Positions 50,283 through 59,291 of a stretch of 64,000 nucleotides of DNA are shown piece after piece. How positions within the stretch are numbered: the stretch's first letter is position 1; every line of letters starts with the position of its first letter. The translations under genes were made by a program, and so were the position numbers. Under the pieces are notes generated by a model. That model was not told the DNA's origin. It saw only the letters and a list, made by a program, of their open reading frames with translations, and did no database searches. Source of the stretch: Micromonospora peucetia (GTDB lineage: Bacteria; Actinomycetota; Actinomycetes; Mycobacteriales; Micromonosporaceae); NCBI RefSeq assembly GCF_900091625.1, contig NZ_FMIC01000002.1:868001-932000 (forward strand). Direction: 5' to 3'.

Positions 50283-51112
50283 GCGACTACGGGCAACTGT
50301 TGCCTGTTGCGATCGAGGCGGTGGCGCGGGCGGCCGAGATCATGCGGCGAAAGCCGCCGGGCGCGCTGACCGTCAAGGGCGACCGCGACATGGCCTCCGC
50401 ACTCGACTACGAGATCGAGCGCGACATCCGCGAGCTACTCCGCGTCGCGACTCCCGACATCGGGTTCCTCGGCGAGGAGCACGGCGTGAGTGGGTCGGGA
50501 GACATGCAGTGGGTGCTCGATCCGATTGACGGGACGGCAAACTTCGTGCGAGGCATCCCGCTCTGTGCGGTGTCGCTCGGGCTGCTGCACCACGGCGAGG
50601 CTGTCCTCGGCGTCATCGAGTTGCCCTTTCTCGGCAACCGCTACGCCGCCGCTCAGGGCGACGGCGCAACGGTCGACGGCAAGCCGATCCGGGTGAGCGG
50701 GACGAGCCGGCTGAGCGAGGCGATCGTGGCGATCGGTGACTACGCCGTGGGCGACGGCGCTGCAGCCAAGAACCGACTCCGGCTCGCGCTGACCGCACGG
50801 CTCGCCGAATCCGTGCAGCGGGTGCGGATGACTGGCACGGCGGCGCTAGACCTGGCTTGGCTGGCCGAGGGCAAGCTCGATGCTGCCCTCACCCTCTCCA
50901 ACCGTCCCTGGGACATGACTGCCGGAGTGGCCATCGCACGCGAGGCAGGTGCTCAGGTAGTGGACTGTAGCGGCATCAGGCACGATGCCAATTCGTCCGT
51001 GACCTTGGCCATCACTCCTGCCTTTACCAGTGACATTCTTAATTTGCTGCGTCGAGTTTTGCAAACGCCTCCGCTCGGGCAGGGCGGTAGCCGCTGCCGT
51101 CATCCATCTTGA
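50279..51112 (+). CDS. Inositol monophosphatase-family phosphatase
   Basis: 277-residue Mg-dependent phosphatase (IMPase/FBPase fold, PF00459), acting on inositol-, sugar- or histidinol-type phosphates. Metal-site motifs are GFLGEEHG near residue 70, WVLDPIDGTANFVRGIPL near 80-97 and RPWDMTAGVAIAREAGAQV near 210-228. All catalytic acids are present. The GTG overlaps the HTH gene stop. The C-terminal 20 residues (from RRVLQTPPLG) are past the family's usual end, coinciding with the start of the low-GC island. The reading frame there may have been altered by the island junction, which is inference. Confidence 0.92.
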   Translation: MSDYGQLLPVAIEAVARAAEIMRRKPPGALTVKGDRDMASALDYEIERDIRELLRVATPDIGFLGEEHGVSGSGDMQWVLDPIDGTANFVRGIPLCAVSLGLLHHGEAVLGVIELPFLGNRYAAAQGDGATVDGKPIRVSGTSRLSEAIVAIGDYAVGDGAAAKNRLRLALTARLAESVQRVRMTGTAALDLAWLAEGKLDAALTLSNRPWDMTAGVAIAREAGAQVVDCSGIRHDANSSVTLAITPAFTSDILNLLRRVLQTPPLGQGGSRCRHPS

Positions 51113-51488
51113 TGGACGGCACGTGGACGGGGTTCCGTCGATCTTTCGACTTAAGAACGAATCGAAGGACTGCGCCGGTCGAACAGTGTTTGGACACGTG
51201 ACCGGCAGCCCTCGACCACCGCCGGTTCGATAAACTTCTCCGCCTCCGGTGGGTGTGCCAGAGTCGTCACAGAGAGCACCATCATAGACATGCCGAGCCG
51301 ACACTAACACCTCGACTCCCAAGGCCGGTAGTGCAACTTCGAAAATCGAACTGTCGCACACTTGACAGTGACGTGCCCGGTGCCGCTTAACGCGTCTGAT
51401 GCATCCTAGTGACCGCAGGCTGGTGGTCTGTCGTCGCGCTGCAAGGAAGAGACGAAAAGACTAACCCTTGGATACTGCTGGAGGTGTC
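51113..51488. other. AT-rich spacer at the left edge of the low-GC island
   Basis: 376 bases without a credible gene and markedly richer in A and T than the flanks. It includes a short inverted pair TCGAT and ATCGA (about 51139 and 51167) around CTTTCGACTTAAGAACGA. The start of the island genes lies at its right end. I see no tRNA, direct-repeat attachment site or integrase remnant that would explain insertion. A promoter for the island genes should lie here, but no box pair stands out. Confidence 0.4.
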
Positions 51489-52022
51489 GTGGACTTAATC
51501 GACGTGGCGGCCGTAACGAATGCAGGATTAGGAGCAGCCTTTACTTTCCTTTTCGATCGACTCGCCAATCTGATTGATCGCAAACCGAGCGAGCACGCCG
51601 AGCCCGCACCAGAAGTGACTGACGAGTGCAACTTGCTAGACAGTCAGCTAGAACCGTTGACGCCTCGTATGGACATCCTGGAGCAGAGGCGGCCAGAGTT
51701 TTTAGCCCTGGCAGGATCGCTAGGAACGTATCATCGCAACCCTGAACGGGTACGCCCCGACGATGGCGAATTGATAAGGCAGTTAAGCCAGCTTCGCGCG
51801 TTACTGGAGGAAACTTACGGGCAACGGATCACGTTCCGTGGAGAACAGCGCGAGACGACGGGCTCACATGTACGTCAGCGATCCGAAACAGTGTCGGGCT
51901 ACATGGTGGGCGCCCAAGGGAGGGCAGCGGAAAACGCTGACATCGATCAGGAGGCTAAGAACATTGAGGCCGGCGGTTGGATGATTGGGGCACACTCAGA
52001 CGATCTTCGACCTCACCTTTAG
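51489..52022 (+). CDS. Low-GC island protein 1: hydrophobic-helix protein with repeated GYMVGA/GWMIGA motif
   Basis: 177-residue protein of unknown function. A hydrophobic helix lies near the N-terminus (VAAVTNAGLGAAFTFLFDRL). It is followed by a charged linker and a helical region around residues 55-115. The C-terminus repeats a pattern: SGYMVGAQGRAAENADIDQE, then GGWMIGAHSDDL. GTG at 51489 follows GGAGGTG; a TTG at 51468 is an alternative. Codons include three TTA (including codon 3) and ATA, foreign to this genome. The pattern recalls short cofactor-like proteins next to actinobacterial STAND genes (memory only). It is 113 bp upstream of the 775-residue gene. Confidence 0.68.
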   Translation: MDLIDVAAVTNAGLGAAFTFLFDRLANLIDRKPSEHAEPAPEVTDECNLLDSQLEPLTPRMDILEQRRPEFLALAGSLGTYHRNPERVRPDDGELIRQLSQLRALLEETYGQRITFRGEQRETTGSHVRQRSETVSGYMVGAQGRAAENADIDQEAKNIEAGGWMIGAHSDDLRPHL

Positions 52023-52135
52023 GGTGTCGTGGACAGACCGTGGCTGAAATAGAGTGACCGTAAGAATAAGCCTCACTGCGACCCTGCGGCTCCCCCACAT
52101 GGCTATACACTTACCAAGGCGAAGGCGGAAGCGTT

Positions 52136-54463
52136 ATGACCACGGAGGACCTTGACAGGCGTTTCGGATCGGCCGCGAGCGGAGGCGATGCCGAGGTCGT
52201 CGAGGAAATCTTGCGACCGACAGCTACGTCGCATCTCTCGCTCGCCGAGTTTCCGCCCCAAGCACCTGCAGTGGCTCTGAACGACAGGGAGTCGATCGAA
52301 ACTGATGGCGATCACCCTGCATCTCCAATCCCTAATGCAAGCATTATGGAAAAGAGTAGCTCGGTTGATCATAATCTTCAACAACCGGTGCGGTCCGACC
52401 CAACCCCCTCCTCAACTCAGCCACGGCAGACATATCAGAGCGTCGTAAACAATCACGGCGTAGTTGCCTCCGTAGTAAATATCGTGCGGAATTTGCTTAG
52501 GGAGCACCTTCTTCCTGTTGACTACATCCGAGACCGTGTCGACGCCTACATTCGGCCACATAACTTCGAAGAGGCCGAGGCGAAGCTTCAGGCACATCGC
52601 GTACTGGTGTTGATTGCCGCTGCAGATCATGGCCGACATGACGCCGCCCTGACTCTCCTGAATAACGTGGGAAGCCTAACGCTACGTGAGGTAGAGCGCG
52701 AAGTAGGAGACACCGTCAGCTTCGACGCTATACCCCATGAACGGAATTCCGGGTGGATTCTCGACCTGCGCGAGGATCAGCGAGTTCCAGAATCCTACGG
52801 CAGGACTCTTAGTTCGCCATCGGTCGCGCAGAAACTGGAATCCTATAGCTCATACCTTGTGGTGATCATGCCGCCTACTCTGTGGAACCAATGTTCAACC
52901 GGCGGATCCTCAATCGCCTATCATCTCCCTAAGCCTGACCCGATTGACATTGTGCGCAAACAATTGGCGTCAAGCATGACTCACGACCGATCTGTTGCCT
53001 GGCTCTCGGACGCCAGGATTAAGCGTCAGCTCAGCAGAGAGAGCCCGGCGCGCGCCGTCAAATGGGCGAGCAACATTCGAGAAGTGGAACTTCTTCCTGA
53101 AGAGGCCCTGTCTTTATCCAAGGAAGAATCCGGGGCGTTCTCCGACCCAGTTTACGAAGCGAAGATCCGGATGGTTCTAGCTGCGGCTGGGAACTGGCAG
53201 TCCGAGCTTACGGACTGGTATGAGAAACACCAAAGCTGCCAGGAGCGGGACTTCTTGCTTGCAGCAGCTGTACTAGAGCAGAAACCAGCAGGTGACGTCT
53301 TCACTGCTGTGGCGACGCTAAGTGCCGCAATAAACGGTCCCGTCCATGAAGCATCGGGACAGCAAGGACCAGGAATCTATCAGCTCGTTAAGGCTATCGA
53401 AGCGGGACTCGGGGAAAGCTCTCGGATCCAATTCCGCCAACCTGGATACGGCGATGCGGTCCTGGATTATTTCTGGGTGGACCGGCAACATCTTCAAACC
53501 AAGTTTCTAGATTGGATGTGCCAGCAGGCGCTGGTCGAGGCTTCGAGTAGCGCTGATCCGATGATCGCCAGCCGTGTTGCTACGTACGTGCTGAGGTGGA
53601 CGAAACGCACACGCAGCCTTGATTTTCTGGTCCAGGTGTCTACGAGGTGGGCCGAACACGAAACCTTGACAGAGGTGGCAGCCGAGTTGCTAACCGCGGC
53701 AGCACTGGACGGTACCGTAGGGAAACTCGTACGCGATCGTCTCCTGGACTGGACCAAGCCGGGCCGTCAGCACTCGCCTGCATTCCTTCGCCTTGTTGCG
53801 ACGGTATGCGGTAGCGGTTTCGCGCGCGTTCATCCCAAACTAGCATTGCTGAGGTTAAGCAATCTGACACAGAATGATGATCGGTCTGTAGCTGAAGCCG
53901 CTCAGACGGAGCTTACGAATCTGTGGCAGCAGCCAGAGCTGAGGAAAGACATTGTAGCGCAAGCGCGAATCAGGCTCAATGCTCACGATCAAGGTAGAGG
54001 GTCGCGCGTCGCAATGTTTACTGCATTGGCGGCGCTGCGGAACGACAAAGACTTGCCAAGTCTATTCTTGTATGCCTTGGACGGGAATAGCCAAACGTTC
54101 GAATTAATATCGACAGGCTGGCGTGAGTTGCTGCAAACAAGGCCGCTACTTCAAGACGCGGAAAGGACTATGTGTCGATGGCTTGACGCAGGCACGGAAT
54201 CCTCCTCCGCGCAGGAGTTCCTCTCACGATTGCTAGGCTCCGCGACCAGTCCCCTAACGGATGAACACGACGATGCTAGGGCACGCATTACCTTGATTGC
54301 TATTCTTCACCGATGGAAGGATGGCTGGCCCGAGGGTCGTGGAAACTTCCCTGCTGGCTTCTTTGAGCAGACGATGCGACAGCTCCTTGTGCACGATACC
54401 TTCCGTCGACCGCTCGACGCCCCGCCTCCTGTCAATATGTCAGCAATTGAAAGAGCGCGCTAA
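52136..54463 (+). CDS. Low-GC island protein 2: large solenoid-like protein with degenerate P-loop
   Basis: 775-residue protein, helical throughout its C-terminal 550 residues (repeat-like: FLDWMCQQALVEASSSADPM, LRLVATVCGSGFARVHPKLA). The front carries VNNHGVVASVVNIVRNLLRE, LLPVDYIRDRVDAYIRPHNF, EEAEAKLQAHRVLVL, a layout I associate with actinobacterial STAND-like proteins that continue into a P-loop. Here the loop position reads IAAADHGRHDAALTLL (160-175), with no Gly-Lys-Ser/Thr, so ATP binding is probably lost. ATG at 52136 has GGCGGAAG upstream. Codon use is AT-leaning. The next gene starts directly after its TAA. A scaffold or sensor role is the most that can be suggested. Confidence 0.7.
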   Translation: MTTEDLDRRFGSAASGGDAEVVEEILRPTATSHLSLAEFPPQAPAVALNDRESIETDGDHPASPIPNASIMEKSSSVDHNLQQPVRSDPTPSSTQPRQTYQSVVNNHGVVASVVNIVRNLLREHLLPVDYIRDRVDAYIRPHNFEEAEAKLQAHRVLVLIAAADHGRHDAALTLLNNVGSLTLREVEREVGDTVSFDAIPHERNSGWILDLREDQRVPESYGRTLSSPSVAQKLESYSSYLVVIMPPTLWNQCSTGGSSIAYHLPKPDPIDIVRKQLASSMTHDRSVAWLSDARIKRQLSRESPARAVKWASNIREVELLPEEALSLSKEESGAFSDPVYEAKIRMVLAAAGNWQSELTDWYEKHQSCQERDFLLAAAVLEQKPAGDVFTAVATLSAAINGPVHEASGQQGPGIYQLVKAIEAGLGESSRIQFRQPGYGDAVLDYFWVDRQHLQTKFLDWMCQQALVEASSSADPMIASRVATYVLRWTKRTRSLDFLVQVSTRWAEHETLTEVAAELLTAAALDGTVGKLVRDRLLDWTKPGRQHSPAFLRLVATVCGSGFARVHPKLALLRLSNLTQNDDRSVAEAAQTELTNLWQQPELRKDIVAQARIRLNAHDQGRGSRVAMFTALAALRNDKDLPSLFLYALDGNSQTFELISTGWRELLQTRPLLQDAERTMCRWLDAGTESSSAQEFLSRLLGSATSPLTDEHDDARARITLIAILHRWKDGWPEGRGNFPAGFFEQTMRQLLVHDTFRRPLDAPPPVNMSAIERAR

Positions 54464-55237
54464 GTGCGGATCCCATGGCGGAAGTCGTGGATACCTTCAC
54501 AGGAGCAGTTCGTTGAAAAACTTCCAAGCAGTGAAGACGGGCTCTTCTTCAACGCCACGTTTTGCATCCGCTCGCTCCGGCGAACGAAGGCGCGAGGGCA
54601 ATCGATCTGTGCTGCGAAAATAGGTGCCGCCGCCATCGACACTGCCAAGTTTGCTGTTTCTAAATATAGGTTGAATGTAGTAGAGCTGAACCTCGCTGAA
54701 TTTCGGCTTAATGCTACGTTTGGCGAGGGGAATTGGCTGGACGATGAGGACGTCAGAGTTCAGTCGGTCCAGGTGCAACTCGCGGTAGACCAAGAAACTA
54801 TCGCAACAGCGCTGACTTACAGGCAGCGGGTTCGTGAGGAGCGGTTCGCTGACTTCGTGCAGAGGACCGAACTTGCTCGACTCGCTCGCTTTAAGGATGT
54901 CGTACTTTCTGACCCCGGCAGCTTAATGGCGTATCGGCTAATGCGAAATCCCGACAACCCTCTCTCTCCTGCAGATCGCGCCGAAGCCGAAAGCACTATT
55001 GCCGCAGTATCTGATTACGATCCGTCATTGGTCTGGATTGTCATTGCCAAGGCTCTGGCTAGAATCGCAAACGACCTTACGGCTGATCAAAGTTCCGACC
55101 TGGCAGCCAGTCTAGTCACCCTAGCCCATAGGTACGGCTTTCCGGAGGAAGCTAAGGTCATCAGGGATGCGAAAGACCAACTTGGCTCAGCTGCATCAGC
55201 TACAAGCATTTACCCTAAAAACGACACCGGTCTTTAG
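54464..55237 (+). CDS. Low-GC island protein 3: conserved helical protein
   Basis: 257-residue protein beginning with a GTG immediately after the TAA of the solenoid gene, so the two are coupled. A beta-rich front (FFNATFCIRSLRRTKARGQS) leads to a long helical section: LNATFGEGNWLDDEDVRVQS, VQVQLAVDQETI, then YRQRVREERFADFVQRTELA, RLARFKDVVLSDPGSLMAYR, LMRNPDNPL. The order strand-rich lead plus long helix with FADFVQR resembles SPFH-type or membrane-associated coiled segments, but this is weak. The second half is helical with DPSLVWIVIAKALARIANDL. Lower GC as in its neighbours. Function is unknown. Confidence 0.68.
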   Translation: MRIPWRKSWIPSQEQFVEKLPSSEDGLFFNATFCIRSLRRTKARGQSICAAKIGAAAIDTAKFAVSKYRLNVVELNLAEFRLNATFGEGNWLDDEDVRVQSVQVQLAVDQETIATALTYRQRVREERFADFVQRTELARLARFKDVVLSDPGSLMAYRLMRNPDNPLSPADRAEAESTIAAVSDYDPSLVWIVIAKALARIANDLTADQSSDLAASLVTLAHRYGFPEEAKVIRDAKDQLGSAASATSIYPKNDTGL

Positions 55238-55285
55238 CCCTGCGGCAGGGCAGCTTTTGTCAGCCAGGAGGGTTACCTTGCCCGG

Positions 55286-58200
55286 GTGACGAATCTTGAG
55301 CGGGGCGTCTACGAGCACCTCATCACGCATGCGCTGGCCGACCGCCTTCAGCACGTCGATCCCGCCCTCGTCCAGCACCACAAGCTCGATGCCGCCGACG
55401 CCCCCGATGCCCTCGCCCGTCACATCGCCGCCCTCGCCCACCGAGCCCTACACGCCGTCCCCACCGGCGACGACAAGCTCCACCGCCAGATCGAACTCGC
55501 CAATCGCATCGCCGACGCCATAGCCGCCGAAAGCCCGCAGGCATCAACGGCACAAGACCAGGTAACCGACGCCAAACACCTCCTGCACGCCATCGCCGCC
55601 CCGCCCACCCCACCCGCGCAACCAGCCTTCCCCCAACGCCCCACCACCCCACTCTCCACCGGCGCACTACTGGTCAACAGTCGCCACCAGCCACGCATCG
55701 GCCACGAGGTAACCCACGAAATGGCGTCGGCAGAACAAGTCGACCTGCTCTGCGCGTTCATCAAGTGGTACGGCCTGCGGATCGTCGAGCCCGCCATCCG
55801 CGAGCTGATCGCCCGGGGCGGCAAGCTGCGCGTCATCACCACGACCTACCTCGGCGCGACCGATCAGCGGGCCCTCGACCGGCTCGCCGAGTTGGGTGCC
55901 GAGATCAAGGTGTCCTACGAGACCAGGACCACCCGCTTGCACGCCAAGGCGTGGCTGTTCCGCCGCAACAACGGCATGACCACCGCGTACGTCGGATCGT
56001 CCAACCTGTCGAAGACCGCGCTGATCGACGGCGTGGAGTGGAACGTACGCGTCTCCAACATCGAGCAGCCGCACGTCATCGACACGTTCACCGCCACGTT
56101 CGAGGACTACTGGAACGACCCGGCGTTCGAGGACTACGACGCCGCCAGGGACGCCGAGCGGCTGCGCAACGCCCTCAGCGGGGAGCGGCGCGAGGACTCG
56201 CCCACGCAGATCGCCAACCTGGACGTGCGACCGTACCCGTACCAGGCGGAGATCCTGGCCGACCTGGACGCGGAGCGGCAGGTGCACGGCCGGCACCGGA
56301 ACCTGGTGGTGATGGCGACCGGCACCGGCAAGACGGTCGTCGCGGCGCTGGACTTCCGGCGCCTGCACCGGAAAGGCCAGGTCGACTCGCTGCTCTTCGT
56401 CGCCCACCAGGAGCAGATCCTCACTCAGAGCCTGGCGACGTTCCGGCAGGTGATGCTTGACGGCAGCTTCGGCGAGACCCTGGTCGGGGGCAAAACCCCG
56501 ACCAGGTGGCGGCACGTCTTCGCCTCCATCCAGTCGCTACACCGGCGGGAGATCGACCCCGAGGCGTACGACATGGTGATCGTTGACGAGTTCCACCACG
56601 CGGAGGCGCCGACGTACGCCCGTCTGTTGGAGCGGCTTCGGCCGCGCGTACTGCTGGGGCTGACGGCGACTCCCGACCGGTCCGACGGTCGGGATGTGCG
56701 GCGGTGGTTCGACGGCCGCGTCGCCGTTGAGCTGCACCTGTGGGAGGCGTTGGAGCGGCAGTTACTCGCGCCGTTCCAGTATTTCGGACTGCACGACGAC
56801 GTTGACCTGTCGCGGCTGCGCTGGAAGCGCGGCCAGGGGTACGACCTCGGCGAACTCGACGGCCTCTACACCGGCAACGATGCCCGCGCGCGACTGGTGC
56901 TGAAGGCGGTACGCGACACGGTCGACGTGGACCGGATGCGGGCGCTCGGGTTCTGCGTGAGCATCGCCCACGCCCGGTTCATGGCGGAGTGGTTCACCCG
57001 GCACGGCGTGCCGTCGGCGGCGGTGACCTCCCAGGTCGACCGGCCCGTGCAGCATGACCTGCTGCGAGAGTTCAAGGCCGGCAAGCTGCGGGTGCTCTTC
57101 ACCGTCGACCTGTTCAACGAGGGCGTCGACCTGCCGATGGTCGACACGATCCTGATGCTGCGGCCCACCGAGAGCGCCACGATCTTCCTTCAGCAGCTCG
57201 GGCGGGGGCTGCGCCTGGACGACGACAAGCCCTGCCTGACGGTGCTCGACTTCATCGGCGGGCAGCACGCCAACTTCCGCTTCGACCTGCGCTGGCGCGC
57301 ACTGACCGGGGTCAGCCGCAGGGAGATCAAAGACGCCGTCGAGCAGGACTTTCCCTCGCTGCCCAGCGGTTGTCACATTCAGCTTGACCCGGTCGCCCGC
57401 AGGGTGGTGCTCGACAACCTGCGCACGGTCATGCCAACGTCGAAGAACGGCCTGCTGGCGGAGCTACGACACCTTGGGGACGTCAGCCTCGCCGAGTTCC
57501 TGCGGGAGACCGGCGTGGAGATCGAGGACGTGTACCGGTCGGCGAGCGTCGGCGGGTGGACGGGTCTGCGCCGGCTCGCCGGGCTGGACGCCTCCGCCCC
57601 GGGGCCGGACGACCGGGAGTTGGGCCGGGCCATCGGGCGAATGCTGCACCTCGACGACCCGGATCGGCTGGCACTGCTGGCCCGGGTCGCGGCGGGCGAG
57701 CGGCCCGACGCCGGGCGACTGTGGGACATGCTGCACTTCGACCTGTGGGGGCCGAACGCGCCGCTGGCCTCCTGGGAGGAGCGGCTGGCACGGCTGTGGG
57801 CGGAGCCGGCCCGCTGCGTCGAGCTGCGGCAGGTGGCCGAAGTGCTGCGCGACCGGATCCACCGGGTCACGCCGGAGCCGTTGTCGGCGGCGGTGCCGCT
57901 GCGGGTACACGCCCGCTACAGCCGCAACGAGGCGTGCGCGGCCTTCGGCATGCCGAACCCGGGATCGTTGCGAGAGGGGGTGAAGTGGCTGCCCGACGCC
58001 CAGGCGGACCTCTTCTTCGTCACCCTGGTCAAGTCGGAGCAGCACTACTCCCCCACCACCATGTACGCCGACCGCGCCATCACCGACAGCCTGTTCCAGT
58101 GGGAGTCGCAGAGCACCACGTCGTCGACGTCGGTGACCGGCCAGCGGTATGTCCACCACGCTTCACGTGGATCGACGGTGCACCTGTTCGTGCGGGAAAC

Positions 58201-58360
58201 CCGGGTCGCGGACCGCGACCTGGGCGCGCCGGCCTACCTCTACGCCGGCCCGATGACCTACCAGGAGCACACCGGCGACCGACCCATGCGGATCGTCTGG
58301 CGGCTGGCGCACGCCCTTCCCGCCGACGTGTACGCCACCGCCCGAGCCATCGCCGCATGA
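55286..58360 (+). CDS. PLD-nuclease / DEAD-like helicase fusion with DUF3427
   Basis: 1024-residue defence-type helicase. N-terminal region: a PLD-type nuclease with RLHAKAWLF (His219, Lys221) and VGSSNLSKTAL. Then an SF2 helicase core with Walker A MATGTGKTVVA (Lys349), the DEFHHAEAP box (Asp434-Glu435-Phe436-His437), LLGLTATPDRSDG, VDLFNEGVDLPMVDTILML and QQLGRGLRL. The C-terminal 300 residues match the DUF3427 region common in this architecture. GTG at 55286 has AGGAGGG a bit far upstream (13-14 bases). The stop overlaps the next gene (ATGA). The protein returns to normal high GC, in contrast with the adjacent island. Confidence 0.9.
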   Translation: MTNLERGVYEHLITHALADRLQHVDPALVQHHKLDAADAPDALARHIAALAHRALHAVPTGDDKLHRQIELANRIADAIAAESPQASTAQDQVTDAKHLLHAIAAPPTPPAQPAFPQRPTTPLSTGALLVNSRHQPRIGHEVTHEMASAEQVDLLCAFIKWYGLRIVEPAIRELIARGGKLRVITTTYLGATDQRALDRLAELGAEIKVSYETRTTRLHAKAWLFRRNNGMTTAYVGSSNLSKTALIDGVEWNVRVSNIEQPHVIDTFTATFEDYWNDPAFEDYDAARDAERLRNALSGERREDSPTQIANLDVRPYPYQAEILADLDAERQVHGRHRNLVVMATGTGKTVVAALDFRRLHRKGQVDSLLFVAHQEQILTQSLATFRQVMLDGSFGETLVGGKTPTRWRHVFASIQSLHRREIDPEAYDMVIVDEFHHAEAPTYARLLERLRPRVLLGLTATPDRSDGRDVRRWFDGRVAVELHLWEALERQLLAPFQYFGLHDDVDLSRLRWKRGQGYDLGELDGLYTGNDARARLVLKAVRDTVDVDRMRALGFCVSIAHARFMAEWFTRHGVPSAAVTSQVDRPVQHDLLREFKAGKLRVLFTVDLFNEGVDLPMVDTILMLRPTESATIFLQQLGRGLRLDDDKPCLTVLDFIGGQHANFRFDLRWRALTGVSRREIKDAVEQDFPSLPSGCHIQLDPVARRVVLDNLRTVMPTSKNGLLAELRHLGDVSLAEFLRETGVEIEDVYRSASVGGWTGLRRLAGLDASAPGPDDRELGRAIGRMLHLDDPDRLALLARVAAGERPDAGRLWDMLHFDLWGPNAPLASWEERLARLWAEPARCVELRQVAEVLRDRIHRVTPEPLSAAVPLRVHARYSRNEACAAFGMPNPGSLREGVKWLPDAQADLFFVTLVKSEQHYSPTTMYADRAITDSLFQWESQSTTSSTSVTGQRYVHHASRGSTVHLFVRETRVADRDLGAPAYLYAGPMTYQEHTGDRPMRIVWRLAHALPADVYATARAIAA

Positions 58361-59253
58361 GCACTCGACAGGAGGTGTTGGACCGGCTGACCTCCCTGCG
58401 GCTGCATCAGCAGCGCGGCCGGCGCGCACCGCACAAGCCACTGCTGGTGTTGCTGGCGCTCGGCCAGCTCGCCCGGGACGGTTCCAGCGAGCTGCCGTGG
58501 TCTCGGGCACAGGAGCGGCTCAGCGACCTGATTGCCGAGTTCGGTCCGGCGTCGAAGACCGGGCGGGCGCAGAGCGCCGCGTACCCGTTCACCCGGCTCC
58601 GCAGCGACGGCGTGTGGACACTGAACCGCGACGTACCGATGGACCTGGTTGGGCCGCTGACGGCCCAAGACGTGGTGGGGCGTCTCGACACCGACACCGA
58701 GTCGGTTCTACGCCGGGACCCCGAGTTGGTTCGGCGGGTCGCCCGTGCTCTGGTGGAGCAGCACTTTCCGCCCACCATCGTGCCCGACGTACTCACCGCT
58801 GCCGGCCTGGACCCCGACGACATCCTCCAGGCGCCGGGCGTCACGCTGGTCCCCGCCCGACGGCGCGATGCCTCCTGGCGGGTGGCGGTGCTACAGGCCT
58901 GGGACCGGCAGTGCGCGTTCTGTGGGTACGACGGTCAGCTCGGCCACGCCACGGTCGGGGTGGAGGCGGCGCACGTGCGTTGGTGGGCCTTCGACGGCCC
59001 GGACAGTCCCGACAACGGCCTGGCTCTCTGCGTGCTGCACCACAAGCTGTTCGACTTCGGCGCGCTGGGCCTCGACGCCGACCTGCGCATCGAGGTCTCT
59101 GCCGCGTTCACGGCGCGTACGCCGGCCGGTCGATCGACCTACGACCTGCACGGAAAGTCGCTCCGGCCCCGCCCCGGCACGCAGGTCCCCGCTGCCGACC
59201 ACATCTCCTGGCACCGCCAGGAAGTCTTCAAGGGCGAATCCCTCGCCGCATAG
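58357..59253 (+). CDS. HNH nuclease resembling phosphorothioate-DNA-binding (SBD-HNH) type IV restriction enzymes
   Basis: 298-residue protein, translationally coupled to the helicase (ATGA). The front resembles a sulfur-binding domain: RGRRAPHKPLLVLLALGQLA (21-40) and AAYPFTRLRSDGVW (74-87), the features of enzymes that recognise phosphorothioate-modified DNA. The C-terminus is a Cys-containing HNH: CAFCGYDGQLGH (Cys186, Cys189), VEAAHVRWWAFDGP (His206), SPDNGLALCVLHHKLFDFGA (Asn220, Cys225, His228). Likely role: cutting phosphorothioated foreign DNA, with the helicase-PLD partner translocating or degrading it. No dnd modification genes are present, as expected for a type IV enzyme. The match is from memory. 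Confidence 0.85.
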   Translation: MSTRQEVLDRLTSLRLHQQRGRRAPHKPLLVLLALGQLARDGSSELPWSRAQERLSDLIAEFGPASKTGRAQSAAYPFTRLRSDGVWTLNRDVPMDLVGPLTAQDVVGRLDTDTESVLRRDPELVRRVARALVEQHFPPTIVPDVLTAAGLDPDDILQAPGVTLVPARRRDASWRVAVLQAWDRQCAFCGYDGQLGHATVGVEAAHVRWWAFDGPDSPDNGLALCVLHHKLFDFGALGLDADLRIEVSAAFTARTPAGRSTYDLHGKSLRPRPGTQVPAADHISWHRQEVFKGESLAA

Positions 59254-59291
59254 GAACAGGTGCGGACGCCAGCCAAGCTAGAGCGCGGCGC

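Noticed and set aside
51113..51488. Integration site or tRNA at the left edge of the low-GC island
   Set aside because: No tRNA-like cloverleaf, no matching direct repeat at the right edge (around 55240-55285) and no integrase gene.
55286..59253. DISARM or Dnd modification system
   Set aside because: The PLD domain and helicase are fused, and no DrmA/DrmB, methylase or dndBCDE genes are present, so only a restriction-like module is supported.
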